This document shows, piece after piece, positions 35,805-45,142 of a stretch of 63,943 nucleotides of DNA. The stretch is from Bacteroidetes bacterium HGW-Bacteroidetes-4 (GTDB lineage Bacteria > Bacteroidota > Bacteroidia > Bacteroidales > SZUA-534). Under the pieces are notes generated by a model. The model was not told the DNA's origin and ran no database searches. It saw only the letters and a list, made by a program, of their open reading frames with translations. The DNA lies in NCBI GenBank assembly GCA_002840905.1, contig PHDD01000020.1:1-63943 (forward strand), written 5' to 3'. Within the stretch, counting starts at the first letter, position 1, and the number at the start of each line of letters is the position of its first letter. The position numbers and the translations under genes were made by a program.

Positions 35805-35896
35805 ATTTTTGTTTTTGTTTAATTTTTTTTTATATTTATTAAACATTTTAAATTGCTTTTGGTTTTAATAAACATAAATTTATTCAGAATATAAAA
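35805..35896. promoter_or_regulatory. Divergent carotenoid promoter region with a direct repeat
   Basis: This 92-base AT-rich region must drive both carotenoid arms. It contains a near-identical pair, TTTATTAAACAT (35835-35846) and TTTAATAAACAT (35864-35875), matching at 11 of 12 bases and spaced 29 bases (about three helical turns). No exact TAnnTTTG is present on either strand, so a regulator or alternative sigma may be required. Low base complexity means chance is possible. Confidence 0.4.
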
Positions 35897-37384
35897 ATGG
35901 AAAAAAAAATACTCATAGTTGGTACGGGTTTGGCCGGTTTATCTTCAGCTGTAAGGCTTGTAAACCAAGGCTATAAAGTTGAGATGGTTGAAAAATACCA
36001 CCAACCCGGAGGTAGGTTAAACCAGCTTAAAGCTTCGGGTTACACCTTCGATTTGGCACCCACGTTCTTCAGCATGAGCTATGAGTTTAACGAATTACTG
36101 CGCGATTGCAACATCAAACCACTTTTTGAATTTCAGGAACTTAATCCCCTTTATCATGTTTTTTTCAGAGACACCAAAAAACAATACCAATTATTCCGTG
36201 AACCCGAAAAACTGGCTGAACAGTTTAATGAAATAGAGCCCAACTTTGAACAAAATTTTAAGAACTATATTGAAGGTGCCGGTGAACTTTTTCACGACAC
36301 CATCGACAGAATTGTAAAACGCAATTTCAATAACTTTTACAGCTATGTATGGGCCATGATGCATGTTCCGCCCAAACACCTTCCAAAACTTTTCCGCACA
36401 TTCTGGCAGGAGCTCGAAAAACATTTTACCAGTAACGAAGTAAAAGAAATATTATCGCTGGTAGCTTTTTTTCTGGGAGGCACGCCTTTTAACACTCCTG
36501 CAATCTACACCTTGTTATCGTACACCGAATTTATTCACGATGGTTACCACAACGTTAAAGGCGGAATGTACAACATTGTTGAAGGATTGGTGAACTACCT
36601 TACTGAAAAAGGAGTTGCGTTTCATTACAATACTGAAATTGTGGGTTACCATACCAACAAAAATCAACAATTGGAATACCTAACCGATACTCAAGAGAAA
36701 AAATGGTTGGCCGATTTATTTGTAATTAATAGTGATGCGGCCCATTTCAGAGGTTCTGTTTTTCAAAGAACCGCGTTCACAGAACCCAAACTCGATAAAA
36801 TGCAATGGACCATGGCTCCGTTTACTATTTATGTGGGGGTTGAGGGAAAATTGGACAAGCTGGGGCAACACAATTATTTTTTAGGAAATAATTTTAAGGA
36901 ATATGCCAATAAGGTTTACACGGAGAACTTTGAAACCGACAAACCTTATTATTATGTAAATATTCCGTCGAAAAACAATACCGATGCTGCCCCTGCCGAT
37001 GGCGAAGCTTTGTTTTTTCTATGCCCGGTTCCCGATCTCAGGATGCGCCCCGACTGGAGCAACAAAGAACAATTTGCCGATGCCATTATCAACGATTTTG
37101 AAGAAATAACCGGATACCAAATAAAATCAAAAATTCGAACCCTCACCATAATAGCTCCCGACCAATGGGAAACCAGTTTTAATTTATACAAAGGGAGCGG
37201 ATTAGGACTTGGTCACAGCTTAAAGCAAATAGCCTGGTTTCGCCCGAAAAACCACGACGAAAAATTCGCCAACGTATTTTATACCGGTGCTTCAACTATT
37301 CCCGGAACCGGCCTGCCTATGGCCATGATTAGTGCAAAACTAACCGTTGAACAAATTCTTAAAAACTATGGATCTTTATCTTGA
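35897..37384 (+). CDS. crtI: Phytoene desaturase CrtI
   Basis: A 495-residue FAD-dependent phytoene desaturase converting phytoene to lycopene. The N-terminal nucleotide fold is ILIVGTGLAGLSSAVRLVNQ, followed by EKYHQPGGRLNQL. The C-terminal flavin motif is YTGASTIPGTGLPMAMI near 470-486. The region TFDLAPTFFSMSYEF follows the family pattern GYTFDxGPT. It starts the plus-strand arm, 92 bases from crtD. Its stop overlaps crtB by 17 bases, so the two are translationally coupled. Confidence 0.92.
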   Translation: MEKKILIVGTGLAGLSSAVRLVNQGYKVEMVEKYHQPGGRLNQLKASGYTFDLAPTFFSMSYEFNELLRDCNIKPLFEFQELNPLYHVFFRDTKKQYQLFREPEKLAEQFNEIEPNFEQNFKNYIEGAGELFHDTIDRIVKRNFNNFYSYVWAMMHVPPKHLPKLFRTFWQELEKHFTSNEVKEILSLVAFFLGGTPFNTPAIYTLLSYTEFIHDGYHNVKGGMYNIVEGLVNYLTEKGVAFHYNTEIVGYHTNKNQQLEYLTDTQEKKWLADLFVINSDAAHFRGSVFQRTAFTEPKLDKMQWTMAPFTIYVGVEGKLDKLGQHNYFLGNNFKEYANKVYTENFETDKPYYYVNIPSKNNTDAAPADGEALFFLCPVPDLRMRPDWSNKEQFADAIINDFEEITGYQIKSKIRTLTIIAPDQWETSFNLYKGSGLGLGHSLKQIAWFRPKNHDEKFANVFYTGASTIPGTGLPMAMISAKLTVEQILKNYGSLS

Positions 37385-38270
37385 AAATGCTCTGCAATGC
37401 AGTAAAAAAACCACAAATAATTACAGTACTTCCTTTTCTTTGGGAGTTGGGCTACTGGATAAGTCAATTCGCCGGGCTATATATGCCATTTACGGCTTTG
37501 TGCGCATTGCCGACGAAATTGTGGACACTTTTTTCGATCACAATCAGAAAGTGATGCTTCAAGAATTTAAAATCGAAACTTTTCAGGCTATTGAACAGGG
37601 CATTAGTACCAATCCAATTATTCATAGTTTTCAGTGGGCTGTTAACACCTATAAAATTGAGCATCATTTAATCGACTCATTTTTAAACAGTATGGCTGTA
37701 GATTTAAACAAAACCCGCTTTACCAAAAACGAATACAAAAATTATATTTACGGCTCGGCCGAAGTGGTCGGTTTAATGTGTTTGCGCGTGTTTTGTCACG
37801 AAAAACCTGAATTATATGCCGATTTAGTCCACCCAGCCCGCAAATTGGGCGAAGCCTTTCAAAAAGTGAATTTTTTACGCGACATGGAAGCCGATTACGA
37901 CGAACGCGGACGCACCTACTTTCCAAATATTGATTTTAATTGTTTTACAGAAGACGATAAAAAACACATTGAAACCGAAATTGATTCCGACTTTAATCAG
38001 GCGCTTCAAGGAATTGCCTTTTTGCCTTTAAATTCAAGGTTCGGGGTGTATCTGGCCTATTCGTATTATTTGCAACTCTTAAAAAAAATAAAACTTACTC
38101 CCGCCGAAAAATTAAAACAAAAACGAATTCGCATCTCCAATTTTCAAAAATTCAGTATGCTGTTTTTTGTATATCTGAAATTTACAGTGCGTCAGGGTTC
38201 CGTTGTCAAACAAAAAGCAAAATCACAGCAAAGTTTAATAAAATCGAATACACAACAGGCTTATGCATAG
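37368..38270 (+). CDS. crtB: Phytoene synthase CrtB
   Basis: A 300-residue trans-isoprenyl diphosphate synthase (head-to-head) that condenses two geranylgeranyl diphosphates to phytoene. Both aspartate-rich motifs are seen: ADEIVD near 50 and RDMEADYDERG near 170. RTYFP follows as in other CrtB enzymes. An earlier in-frame TTG at 37347 would give a 38-base overlap with crtI; the ATG at 37368 gives 17 and starts at the family's usual N-terminus. The tail after 270 is lysine/glutamine-rich. GGPP synthase is not in the window. Confidence 0.93.
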   Translation: MDLYLENALQCSKKTTNNYSTSFSLGVGLLDKSIRRAIYAIYGFVRIADEIVDTFFDHNQKVMLQEFKIETFQAIEQGISTNPIIHSFQWAVNTYKIEHHLIDSFLNSMAVDLNKTRFTKNEYKNYIYGSAEVVGLMCLRVFCHEKPELYADLVHPARKLGEAFQKVNFLRDMEADYDERGRTYFPNIDFNCFTEDDKKHIETEIDSDFNQALQGIAFLPLNSRFGVYLAYSYYLQLLKKIKLTPAEKLKQKRIRISNFQKFSMLFFVYLKFTVRQGSVVKQKAKSQQSLIKSNTQQAYA

Positions 38271-38349
38271 TTGCACAAACTGTCGGAAAACCTGTTGTGT
38301 ATAAAATTTTTATTCTGCATCTTTGAGCATTATAATAAATTCAACTAAA

Positions 38350-38826
38350 ATGATTAAAAAAATTGTTTTTGTATTACTTATAGTGCAGTTCGTGGCTTCA
38401 TGCGGAACAACAAAAAAAAGCACTTCAGCCGATAGTGCCGAAAAAGCTACCTTGCTAATTTCATATTCCCAATCTGCTGAATACAGTACCACAGAACCTG
38501 AATATTCCATCGAACTTTATTCAAACAAACAAATGTACCTCAACGGAATACGCAATCTCGACAAAACCGGTAAATATATGCGTACTTTATCCGATAAAGA
38601 GTTTAAAAGCCTTATTCAATCATTTGACGAAGCAAACTTTTTCGATTTTAAAGACGAATATACAAGCAACACTCCCGAATTATTAACACGCTATGTTTAC
38701 TTTTTTAAAGATGGAAAAGGAAAGAAAGTAAAAGATTATTACGGGGCACCTGAATCGTTGAAAGAGTTGGAATACAGCATTCAATCGTTTCTCGACCGGG
38801 TGGGCTGGGAAAAACTGTCGTGGTAA
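38350..38826 (+). CDS. Small lipoprotein of the DUF6438 type
   Basis: A 158-residue lipoprotein. The signal peptide is MIKKIVFVLLIVQFVASC with lipidated C18. The mature part is a single beta-rich domain: residues 37-70 (LLISYSQSAEYSTTEPEYSI) then KQMYLNGIRNLDKTG and LSDKEFKSLIQSFDEANFF. This pattern fits the DUF6438 family, whose function is unknown. The start at 38350 is the ATG that begins a proper signal peptide. It precedes sfsA by 3 bases, probably one transcript. A weak -7 (CATCTTTG) lies near 38320. Confidence 0.75.
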   Translation: MIKKIVFVLLIVQFVASCGTTKKSTSADSAEKATLLISYSQSAEYSTTEPEYSIELYSNKQMYLNGIRNLDKTGKYMRTLSDKEFKSLIQSFDEANFFDFKDEYTSNTPELLTRYVYFFKDGKGKKVKDYYGAPESLKELEYSIQSFLDRVGWEKLSW

Positions 38827-38829
38827 AAC

Positions 38830-39522
38830 ATGCATTTTAGCACCCCACTTATTCATGGGAAATTAATAAAACGCTACAAACGCTTTTTAGCCGATGTACT
38901 GCTCGACAATGGTGAAACGGTAGTTGCTCATTGCACCAATTCGGGAACCATGTTAAGCTGTCTCGAAACAGGTGCTGATGTTTACCTTACTCCGGTAAGC
39001 GACCCCAAACGAAAAACCAGATTTACCTGGGAAATGATCCGGATAAACCAAAACTGGGTTGGTGTGAATACCGGTTGGCCCAATGTTTTAGCTTATGAGG
39101 CTATTAAAAAACAGGAGATTGAAAAACTTAAAGGATACTTACTGGTTAAACGCGAAGTGAAATTCAATGACAGCCGTTTCGATATTTACTGCGAAAACAG
39201 TCAGGAGAAATGCTTTGTCGAAGTAAAAAATGTTACTTTAAAAGATGGCAACATGGCCCTTTTCCCCGATGCTGTAACTACCCGTGGCCAAAAGCATTTA
39301 AAAACCCTAATCGAAGGAAAAAAACAAGGCTACCGGGCAGTAATGCTTTACATTATTCAGCGAAGCGATGTGGTAGGTTTTACCCCGGCCCGTAAGATTG
39401 ATCCTGATTATGCATTAGCCCTTGAACTGGCTATTAACAATGGAGTTGAAGTAATTGCTATTCAGGCTAAAGTAACTCCCCAATGTATTGTGCTAAAGCA
39501 TGAACTTCCCACTCAAATTTAG
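38830..39522 (+). CDS. sfsA: SfsA-family DNA-binding/nuclease-like protein
   Basis: A 230-residue SfsA protein. It opens with an OB-like fold (HGKLIKRYKRFLADVLLDNG) and HCTNSGTMLSCL. The C-terminal half has a PD-(D/E)XK-like core, FDIYCENSQEKCFVEVKNVTL near 120-140. E. coli SfsA was named for sugar fermentation stimulation; a nuclease or DNA-binding role is inferred from fold. It follows the small lipoprotein by 3 bases, an odd pairing with no clear shared pathway. It ends without an evident terminator. Confidence 0.93.
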   Translation: MHFSTPLIHGKLIKRYKRFLADVLLDNGETVVAHCTNSGTMLSCLETGADVYLTPVSDPKRKTRFTWEMIRINQNWVGVNTGWPNVLAYEAIKKQEIEKLKGYLLVKREVKFNDSRFDIYCENSQEKCFVEVKNVTLKDGNMALFPDAVTTRGQKHLKTLIEGKKQGYRAVMLYIIQRSDVVGFTPARKIDPDYALALELAINNGVEVIAIQAKVTPQCIVLKHELPTQI

Positions 39523-39706
39523 ATTCCTGAAAGGTAATTATTTCGTTCACTTTGCTTACAAATAGTAATCCTGTGACCTATTTTATAACACAAAAAGCAC
39601 CTCATCTATTTATTCACAAGCCTTTCAGCACATTACACTTGTAAATATTTTAACGTTTTTTATTTTTATTTAGTAAAAATACCCTGTATATTCACCAACT
39701 AATATT

Positions 39707-39714
39707 TAGTTTTG
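39707..39714 (+). promoter_or_regulatory. -7 box for the large sensor kinase
   Basis: Exact TAnnTTTG (TAGTTTTG), giving a leader of about 80 bases before the ATG at 39804. The rest of 39523-39803 is AT-rich without a gene. Confidence 0.5.
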
Positions 39715-39803
39715 TTACGGATTCAAAACTTATAAAAAACTGATTTTCATTAAAGCGTAAACAATTTAATACGTTTAACGTAAATAGGGGTGATATTTTA
39801 CAC

Positions 39804-42800
39804 ATGATTAAGCAGGTGAAACTTCTAATTTTTATGCTAATTGTGGCATTAGCAGGTCAGGCTCAGGATATAAAATTTTATAACCTGACTATTGACGAAG
39901 GGTTGCCTCAAAGCAGCGTACTCAGCATTCATCAGGATAATAAAGGTTTTATCTGGCTCAGTTCGTTCGACGGTGTAACCCGCTTCGATGGTAAAAACCT
40001 GACTACCTTTATTGCAGCAAGTGATAATCCATACACCCTAAATAATGGAACAGTTTATAAAATATGCAGCGATTTTAACGATAACCTTTACTTTGCCACC
40101 AATGGAGGCGGATTAAACGTTTACAATCAAAAAACAGAACTTTTTGATTATTATACCTCAAACAACAACAATTCAACAGGCATTGTGGGCGATGCACTCA
40201 ACTATGTTTTTACCAGCAGCGACAGTGCCATCTGGATTGCTGCTTTAAACGGAGTAAGTCGTTTTTATCCCGAAAGTAAAACATTCGACAGCTATCCCAG
40301 CAGCAAAGAATCTAACAAATCGTTTCCCTATTATTCAGCACTTTGTATTGAAGAAGATTCTAAGGGACACATCTGGTTTGGAACCTATGGTGGTGGCATA
40401 AGTCGGTTCAATAAAAACGCCGGAACATTTAGTACTTTTTACAACAAACTGAATCAAAGCGAAAATTATACCCTCAACATAATTAACCATATAAAAACCA
40501 TTGACGACGAAAATTTATTGCTGGCAACAGCCGGAGGAGTTTATCGTTTTCATATACCTGATTCAAGTTTTTACTTGTATCAAAACATTCAAACCCCGGC
40601 AGCCTATATAATGCAGGATAAATCGAACGATATTTGGATTGCCACCATAACCGAAGGCCTGATTAAAATTGATGACAAGGGGAATAAAGAACTCATTAAA
40701 GCAAATAGCCTTGTAAAAAACAGCTTGCCTGAAAACCGTATTTACACTATCTTTGAAGATAAACAGGAAAATATTTGGTTGGGGTTTTACAGCAAAGGAT
40801 TTGCCTATTTTTCAGATGCGCCAACCCTGTTCTACCACTACAACCATGACAAAAACAAGAATTCATTAATTGGTAATGAAGTATATGGTTTGGCCGAAGA
40901 TCACAACAATCATATTTGGATTGGAACGCTCGATGGCTTATCGATATTCAAGCCTGAAGCCCGGGAATTTGAAAATTTCAAGGCTGGTTCGGGTAATAAA
41001 ACTATTGCAGAAAACCGCATCTGGAGCTTATTTTACGACAACATAGGGTATATGTGGCTGGGTTTTGCCAACGGTGCCGGAATTTACGATTACGAATCGG
41101 GCACATTTAGCACCTTTTATCATCAACCAAACGATTCCACATCGTTGCCCAGCAACGAAGTATTGGCTTTTGAAAAAGATAAAAACGGTCAGATTTGGGT
41201 TGGCTGCTACGGAGGACTGGCAACTTACGATTACACAAATAAGCAATTTAAACAATACACAAACAATGTTGCAGATAGTGCCACATCGTTTAATCAGGAT
41301 GTGGTTTGGGATATTTTTTCCGATTCGAAAAAGCAATTATGGGTTGGAACCGGAAAGGGATTATTCCGTTTTGATTATGACAAATCGCTGTTTTTTAGAT
41401 ACCCTACAAATTATACTTCTGACCATATCCTTCTAAATACTGAAATAAACCAAATACATGAGGATAACGAAGGCTACTTGTGGCTGGCTACTCCCAAAGG
41501 TTTAATACGCTTCAACATTCAAACCGAAGAAGCTTTGCTTTTCGACACACAGAATGGCTTGCCCAATTCGGTTATCTATTCAGTACTTGAACACAATGAT
41601 AACCTTTGGGTTACCACCAACAAAGGAATGTGCCGTTTAAATAAAAATAATTTTGATTTAGCTATTTACAACGTAAACGATGGCTTGCAAAGCAATGAGT
41701 TTAATCCCGCAAGATTAAAAACCCATGATGGAAAATTTATTTTTGGCGGAGTAAATGGTATTACCGTTTTTGACCCGGAGGCTTTGGCAAACTACGCCAA
41801 AGTTCCACAACTCTACTTTACCAAACTTTATTTAAACGGGCAATTAGTAAAACCCAATATGGAACGATATAAAAGGGTTCCCATAAAATTACCGGTTTCA
41901 GAAACTAAAAGCATTAAACTCAGCCATCATGAAAAACATATTCAGTTGGAGTTTTCAGCCATCGATTATTTGTCAGCCGATAAAATAAAGTATGCCTACC
42001 GCATTCTACCTAACACCCCGGAGTGGATTCCGTTAAAAAATCAGAGTTCACTTACCCTTACCAATCTACGCCCTGGCAAATACAAGCTTCAGGTTCGCTC
42101 CACAAACAATGAAATGGCCTGGGCCGATAATACCATTGAATTGTGTATCCGGATTTATCCGCCAATCTATCAACAAACATGGTTTTACGTACTTGAATCG
42201 CTGCTTCTAATTATCCTGATTTTTTGGTATATAAGGCATCGTACCCAACGCATTAAAAAAGCCAACCTTAAACTGGAACAACTGGTTGAAGAGCGAACCG
42301 AAGAAGTTCACGCTCAAAACGAAGAACTTAAAAGCCAACGCGATAGAATCAGTCTTCAAAAAACAAAAATTGAACGCTTTGCCGTTGAACTAGAACGAAA
42401 AGTACAAAAACGAACCGAACAATATCGCGAAGCAAAAGAAAAAGCGGAGGAATCAGATAGACTCAAATCAGCATTCCTGGCCAATATGAGCCACGAAATT
42501 CGAACTCCTCTAAACGCTATTATTGGTTTTTCGGAACTGCTGATGCAAAATCAATTGGAAGAAAAAGAACGAAAAGAATACCTGAAACTTATTAACAATA
42601 ACGGAAACAGCTTATTACTACTTCTTAACGATATTATTGAAATATCGATGATTGAAACCGGTAAGATTGAATTCATCTATGATGAGGTAAATGTTTCCGA
42701 TATTATTAAAAGTATTTATTCCGATTTTCAGGAACACAAACAACTTAATGAAAAACCACAGGTAAAACTGTTTTTAAACGATAAAGAACTTGATAAAGAT

Positions 42801-43163
42801 CTGAACATTATTACCGATTCCTTGCGACTCAAACAAATTATTGCCCATTTGATTGATAATGGCATCAAATACACTCGTGTTGGACAAGTTACCTTATCAT
42901 TTAAGAAAGATCAGAATTATGTGATATTTAGCGTAAATGATACCGGCATTGGTATTGAACCAAAAAAAATTGAACAAATTTTCGATCGCTTCTATAAAGC
43001 CGATAATAGCGATACAAATCCTTACCGCGGAGGAGGTTTGGGTTTAGCTATAGCCAAAAACCTGATTACCATGATGGGCGGGAATATCTGGGTACAGTCG
43101 GTTCCGGGAATGGGTTCCACCTTTTATTTTACCATTCCTATAAATCCTGTGCAGGAAAATTAA
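39804..43163 (+). CDS. Beta-propeller sensor histidine kinase (HTCS-like, no receiver)
   Basis: A 1119-residue sensor. After a signal peptide (1-21, GQAQD) come about 12-14 'Reg_prop' blades (EDSKGHIWFGTYGGGIS is one) spanning 25-640, forming two seven-bladed propellers outside the inner membrane. A Y_Y_Y domain (about 700-785) precedes a TM helix (795-815), a coiled coil, HisKA with H897 (SHEIRTPLN), and HATPase with DTGIGI and GGGLGLAI. Classic hybrid two-component systems of Bacteroides add a receiver and AraC domain; this protein ends at the ATPase. A response regulator must be elsewhere. No polysaccharide-utilisation genes are adjacent. Confidence 0.93.
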   Translation: MIKQVKLLIFMLIVALAGQAQDIKFYNLTIDEGLPQSSVLSIHQDNKGFIWLSSFDGVTRFDGKNLTTFIAASDNPYTLNNGTVYKICSDFNDNLYFATNGGGLNVYNQKTELFDYYTSNNNNSTGIVGDALNYVFTSSDSAIWIAALNGVSRFYPESKTFDSYPSSKESNKSFPYYSALCIEEDSKGHIWFGTYGGGISRFNKNAGTFSTFYNKLNQSENYTLNIINHIKTIDDENLLLATAGGVYRFHIPDSSFYLYQNIQTPAAYIMQDKSNDIWIATITEGLIKIDDKGNKELIKANSLVKNSLPENRIYTIFEDKQENIWLGFYSKGFAYFSDAPTLFYHYNHDKNKNSLIGNEVYGLAEDHNNHIWIGTLDGLSIFKPEAREFENFKAGSGNKTIAENRIWSLFYDNIGYMWLGFANGAGIYDYESGTFSTFYHQPNDSTSLPSNEVLAFEKDKNGQIWVGCYGGLATYDYTNKQFKQYTNNVADSATSFNQDVVWDIFSDSKKQLWVGTGKGLFRFDYDKSLFFRYPTNYTSDHILLNTEINQIHEDNEGYLWLATPKGLIRFNIQTEEALLFDTQNGLPNSVIYSVLEHNDNLWVTTNKGMCRLNKNNFDLAIYNVNDGLQSNEFNPARLKTHDGKFIFGGVNGITVFDPEALANYAKVPQLYFTKLYLNGQLVKPNMERYKRVPIKLPVSETKSIKLSHHEKHIQLEFSAIDYLSADKIKYAYRILPNTPEWIPLKNQSSLTLTNLRPGKYKLQVRSTNNEMAWADNTIELCIRIYPPIYQQTWFYVLESLLLIILIFWYIRHRTQRIKKANLKLEQLVEERTEEVHAQNEELKSQRDRISLQKTKIERFAVELERKVQKRTEQYREAKEKAEESDRLKSAFLANMSHEIRTPLNAIIGFSELLMQNQLEEKERKEYLKLINNNGNSLLLLLNDIIEISMIETGKIEFIYDEVNVSDIIKSIYSDFQEHKQLNEKPQVKLFLNDKELDKDLNIITDSLRLKQIIAHLIDNGIKYTRVGQVTLSFKKDQNYVIFSVNDTGIGIEPKKIEQIFDRFYKADNSDTNPYRGGGLGLAIAKNLITMMGGNIWVQSVPGMGSTFYFTIPINPVQEN

Positions 43164-43164
43164 A

Positions 43165-43187
43165 AGGCCCGGAAAAAATCCAGACCT
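43165..43187 (-). terminator. Terminator of the YebC gene
   Basis: On the minus strand AGGTCTGG and CCGGGCCT pair with two G-U wobbles around a 7-base loop, then a T-rich tail. On the plus strand the same positions give C-A mismatches, so it serves yebC. Confidence 0.5.
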
Positions 43188-43197
43188 CCAAAAAAAA

Positions 43198-43905
43198 TTA
43201 AGCAATGTTGGTATAAACCGCTTGAACATCGTCGTCGTCTTCCATCCTATCGAGAAATTTTTCAATGTCTTCCAATTGCTCTTCAGTAAACTCAACCGGC
43301 GAAGTTGGAATCCGCTGTAAAGTTGCTTTTACCTCCAATCCTTTTTGTTCAAAAGCATGGGTTAACGAACCAAAATTGGTGTAATCACCATAAACGTAAA
43401 CGGTTCCTTCGTTTTCGTCAACCTCTTCCAAACCGGCATCAATTAGCTCCAATTCCAGTTCCTCAAGATCCATCCCTTCGGGTTTCTCAAATTCAATTAC
43501 CGTTTTACGGTTAAACATAAACTCAAGCGAACCATTGGGCGACTGGCTTCCACCGGCTTTATTAAAATACGATTTAACATTGGCTGTGGTGCGGGTAGTA
43601 TTATCGGTCATGCAATCAACAAAAACCAATACCCCGTGCGGGCCTTTACCCTCGATACTCATTTCAATATATACGGCACCGTCCTTTCCCGCAGCACGTT
43701 TAATTGCATTTTCAATATTGTCTTTGGGCATGTTTTGAGCTTTGGCATTTTGAATTGCAGTACGCAATTTCGGATTGGTTTCCGGATCGGGTCCCCCCTC
43801 TTTAGCGGCTACTGTAATTGCTTTACCTAACTTTGGGAAAATCTTCGACATCTTATCCCAACGCTTCATCTTTGCTGCTTTTCTATATTCAAACGCGCGT
43901 CCCAT
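43198..43905 (-). CDS. YebC/PmpR-family protein (TACO1-like)
   Basis: A 235-residue protein of the YebC family, once annotated as a transcription regulator; recent work links the family to translation through proline-rich or stalling motifs. The N-terminus [20 protein letters not shown] and [14 protein letters not shown] are diagnostic. A central alpha/beta domain ends with a helix rich in acids. It is a single-gene unit with its own -7 box and terminator. Length matches the family. Confidence 0.93.
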   Translation of the reverse strand: MGRAFEYRKAAKMKRWDKMSKIFPKLGKAITVAAKEGGPDPETNPKLRTAIQNAKAQNMPKDNIENAIKRAAGKDGAVYIEMSIEGKGPHGVLVFVDCMTDNTTRTTANVKSYFNKAGGSQSPNGSLEFMFNRKTVIEFEKPEGMDLEELELELIDAGLEEVDENEGTVYVYGDYTNFGSLTHAFEQKGLEVKATLQRIPTSPVEFTEEQLEDIEKFLDRMEDDDDVQAVYTNIA

Positions 43906-43943
43906 GGTATGTATATTATGTTAATTTATTTATTTTGGTGATG

Positions 43944-43951
43944 CAAAAATA
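43944..43951 (-). promoter_or_regulatory. -7 box for the YebC gene
   Basis: CAAAAATA on the plus strand, TATTTTTG on the minus strand; 38 bases before the ATG. Confidence 0.5.
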
Positions 43952-44022
43952 ATGGTTTTCAACAAAAAAATGGTGAACTCGCTCAGTAAATATAAATTCG
44001 TTCATTAATAAGTTGCAAAATA

Positions 44023-44059
44023 AAAAAGAACAACGGCTAACCCTCAAAGCCATTGTTCC
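44023..44059 (-). terminator. Rho-independent terminator of trxB
   Basis: Minus-strand GAACAATGGCT pairs with AGCCGTTGTTC (one G-U) around a 9-base loop, followed by six T residues (44023-44028 on the plus strand are A). Confidence 0.85.
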
Positions 44060-44106
44060 CTATAAGGAATGCCGGATAGGTATCCGACACACTATATGGT
44101 TTGTTA

Positions 44107-45030
44107 TTAATTCCTTATATAAGCTGCTGCCGAAAGGGCTGCAATAGTTCCATCGGCTACTGCTGTTGTTACCTGGCGAAAACGTTTTTGAATACTGTCG
44201 CCTGCTGCAAATACTCCGGGAATATTCGTTTTCATTTCAGCATCGGCTAAAATTTCGCCCCGTTCGTTGGTATCAACCAACGATTTTACTTTCTCGGTAT
44301 TGGGAACATAGCCAATAAATACAAAAATTCCATCGGTTTTAATATCGCTAATTTTACCACTGGGCAAATGTTCCACCCGAATGGCTTCCACCGATTCATC
44401 GCCAATAATTTCGTGCGGTTCCGACTCCAGCACAAATTCAATTTTAGGATTTGCCTTAGCTTCCTGAATGGCATATTCAAAAGCCTGAAAATGATCGAAC
44501 TGATGAACAATAGTAACTTTGGTAGCATATTTGGTAAGTGCAACGGCTTCTTCCAGCGCTGAATTTCCTCCACCAACAACCACTACTTCTTTTCCGGTAA
44601 AGAAATCACCGTCACAGGTTGCACAATACGATACCCCGCGTCCTTTAAATTTAACCTCGCCGGGAATTCCAAGATTTCGTGGTGTACCGCCCGTGGCTAA
44701 AACAATGCTTTTTCCCTGAAAAGTTTCCGTATCGTTTACGGTAACCGATTTTATATTGCCCTCAAGCTCCATTTTTGTTATGGAACGATTGCTTTTTAAA
44801 ACACAACCAAATTCTTTGGCCTGTTTTTTCATAGTAGTAACCAACTGATATCCACTGGTGGTTTCCACACCGGGATAATTGGCAATCTCTTCAGTCAGGG
44901 TTAACTGTCCACCTACAGCGCCCTCGTTTATAATTAAAGTGCTAAGCTTAGCACGCGACGCATAAATACCTGCTGCCAATCCGGCCGGACCAGCTCCCAG
45001 AATTATTACATCGTATAGTTGATTATTCAT
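44107..45030 (-). CDS. trxB: Thioredoxin-disulfide reductase TrxB
   Basis: A 307-residue low-Mr thioredoxin reductase. The FAD loop is GAGPAGLAAG (12-21), the redox-active site is C136-A-T-C139 (SYCATCDGDFF), the NADPH loop is GGGNSALE (153-160), and the FAD-binding end is GVFAAGDS. It transfers electrons from NADPH to thioredoxin. It has its own terminator and is separated from the upstream thioredoxin-like gene by another, so they are separate transcripts despite adjacency. The neighbouring thioredoxin-like protein lacks CGPC, so TrxB probably serves a different partner as well. Confidence 0.95.
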   Translation of the reverse strand: MNNQLYDVIILGAGPAGLAAGIYASRAKLSTLIINEGAVGGQLTLTEEIANYPGVETTSGYQLVTTMKKQAKEFGCVLKSNRSITKMELEGNIKSVTVNDTETFQGKSIVLATGGTPRNLGIPGEVKFKGRGVSYCATCDGDFFTGKEVVVVGGGNSALEEAVALTKYATKVTIVHQFDHFQAFEYAIQEAKANPKIEFVLESEPHEIIGDESVEAIRVEHLPSGKISDIKTDGIFVFIGYVPNTEKVKSLVDTNERGEILADAEMKTNIPGVFAAGDSIQKRFRQVTTAVADGTIAALSAAAYIRN

Positions 45031-45056
45031 AGTTCAATGCTTGGATTTTATAGGCC

Positions 45057-45120
45057 AAAAAAGTAGCAGCCCTTTGCAGGCGCCGGAATGAAACCTGCAA
45101 AGTTTGGCTAACTACTTTTT
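45057..45120 (-). terminator. Long hairpin terminator after the thioredoxin-like gene
   Basis: A long hairpin: CTTTGCAGG (45072-45080) with CCTGCAAAG (45094-45102), extended by AAAGTAGCAGCC against GGCTAACTACTTT with one bulge, and ending in six T residues on the minus strand. Confidence 0.8.
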
Positions 45121-45142
45121 AATTATGTCGATAAAAGTTGGA

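Noticed and set aside
35804-35846. Longer crtD start at 35846
   Set aside because: The extra residues are a low-complexity Lys/Asn stretch; the FAD fold begins exactly at the ATG at 35804.
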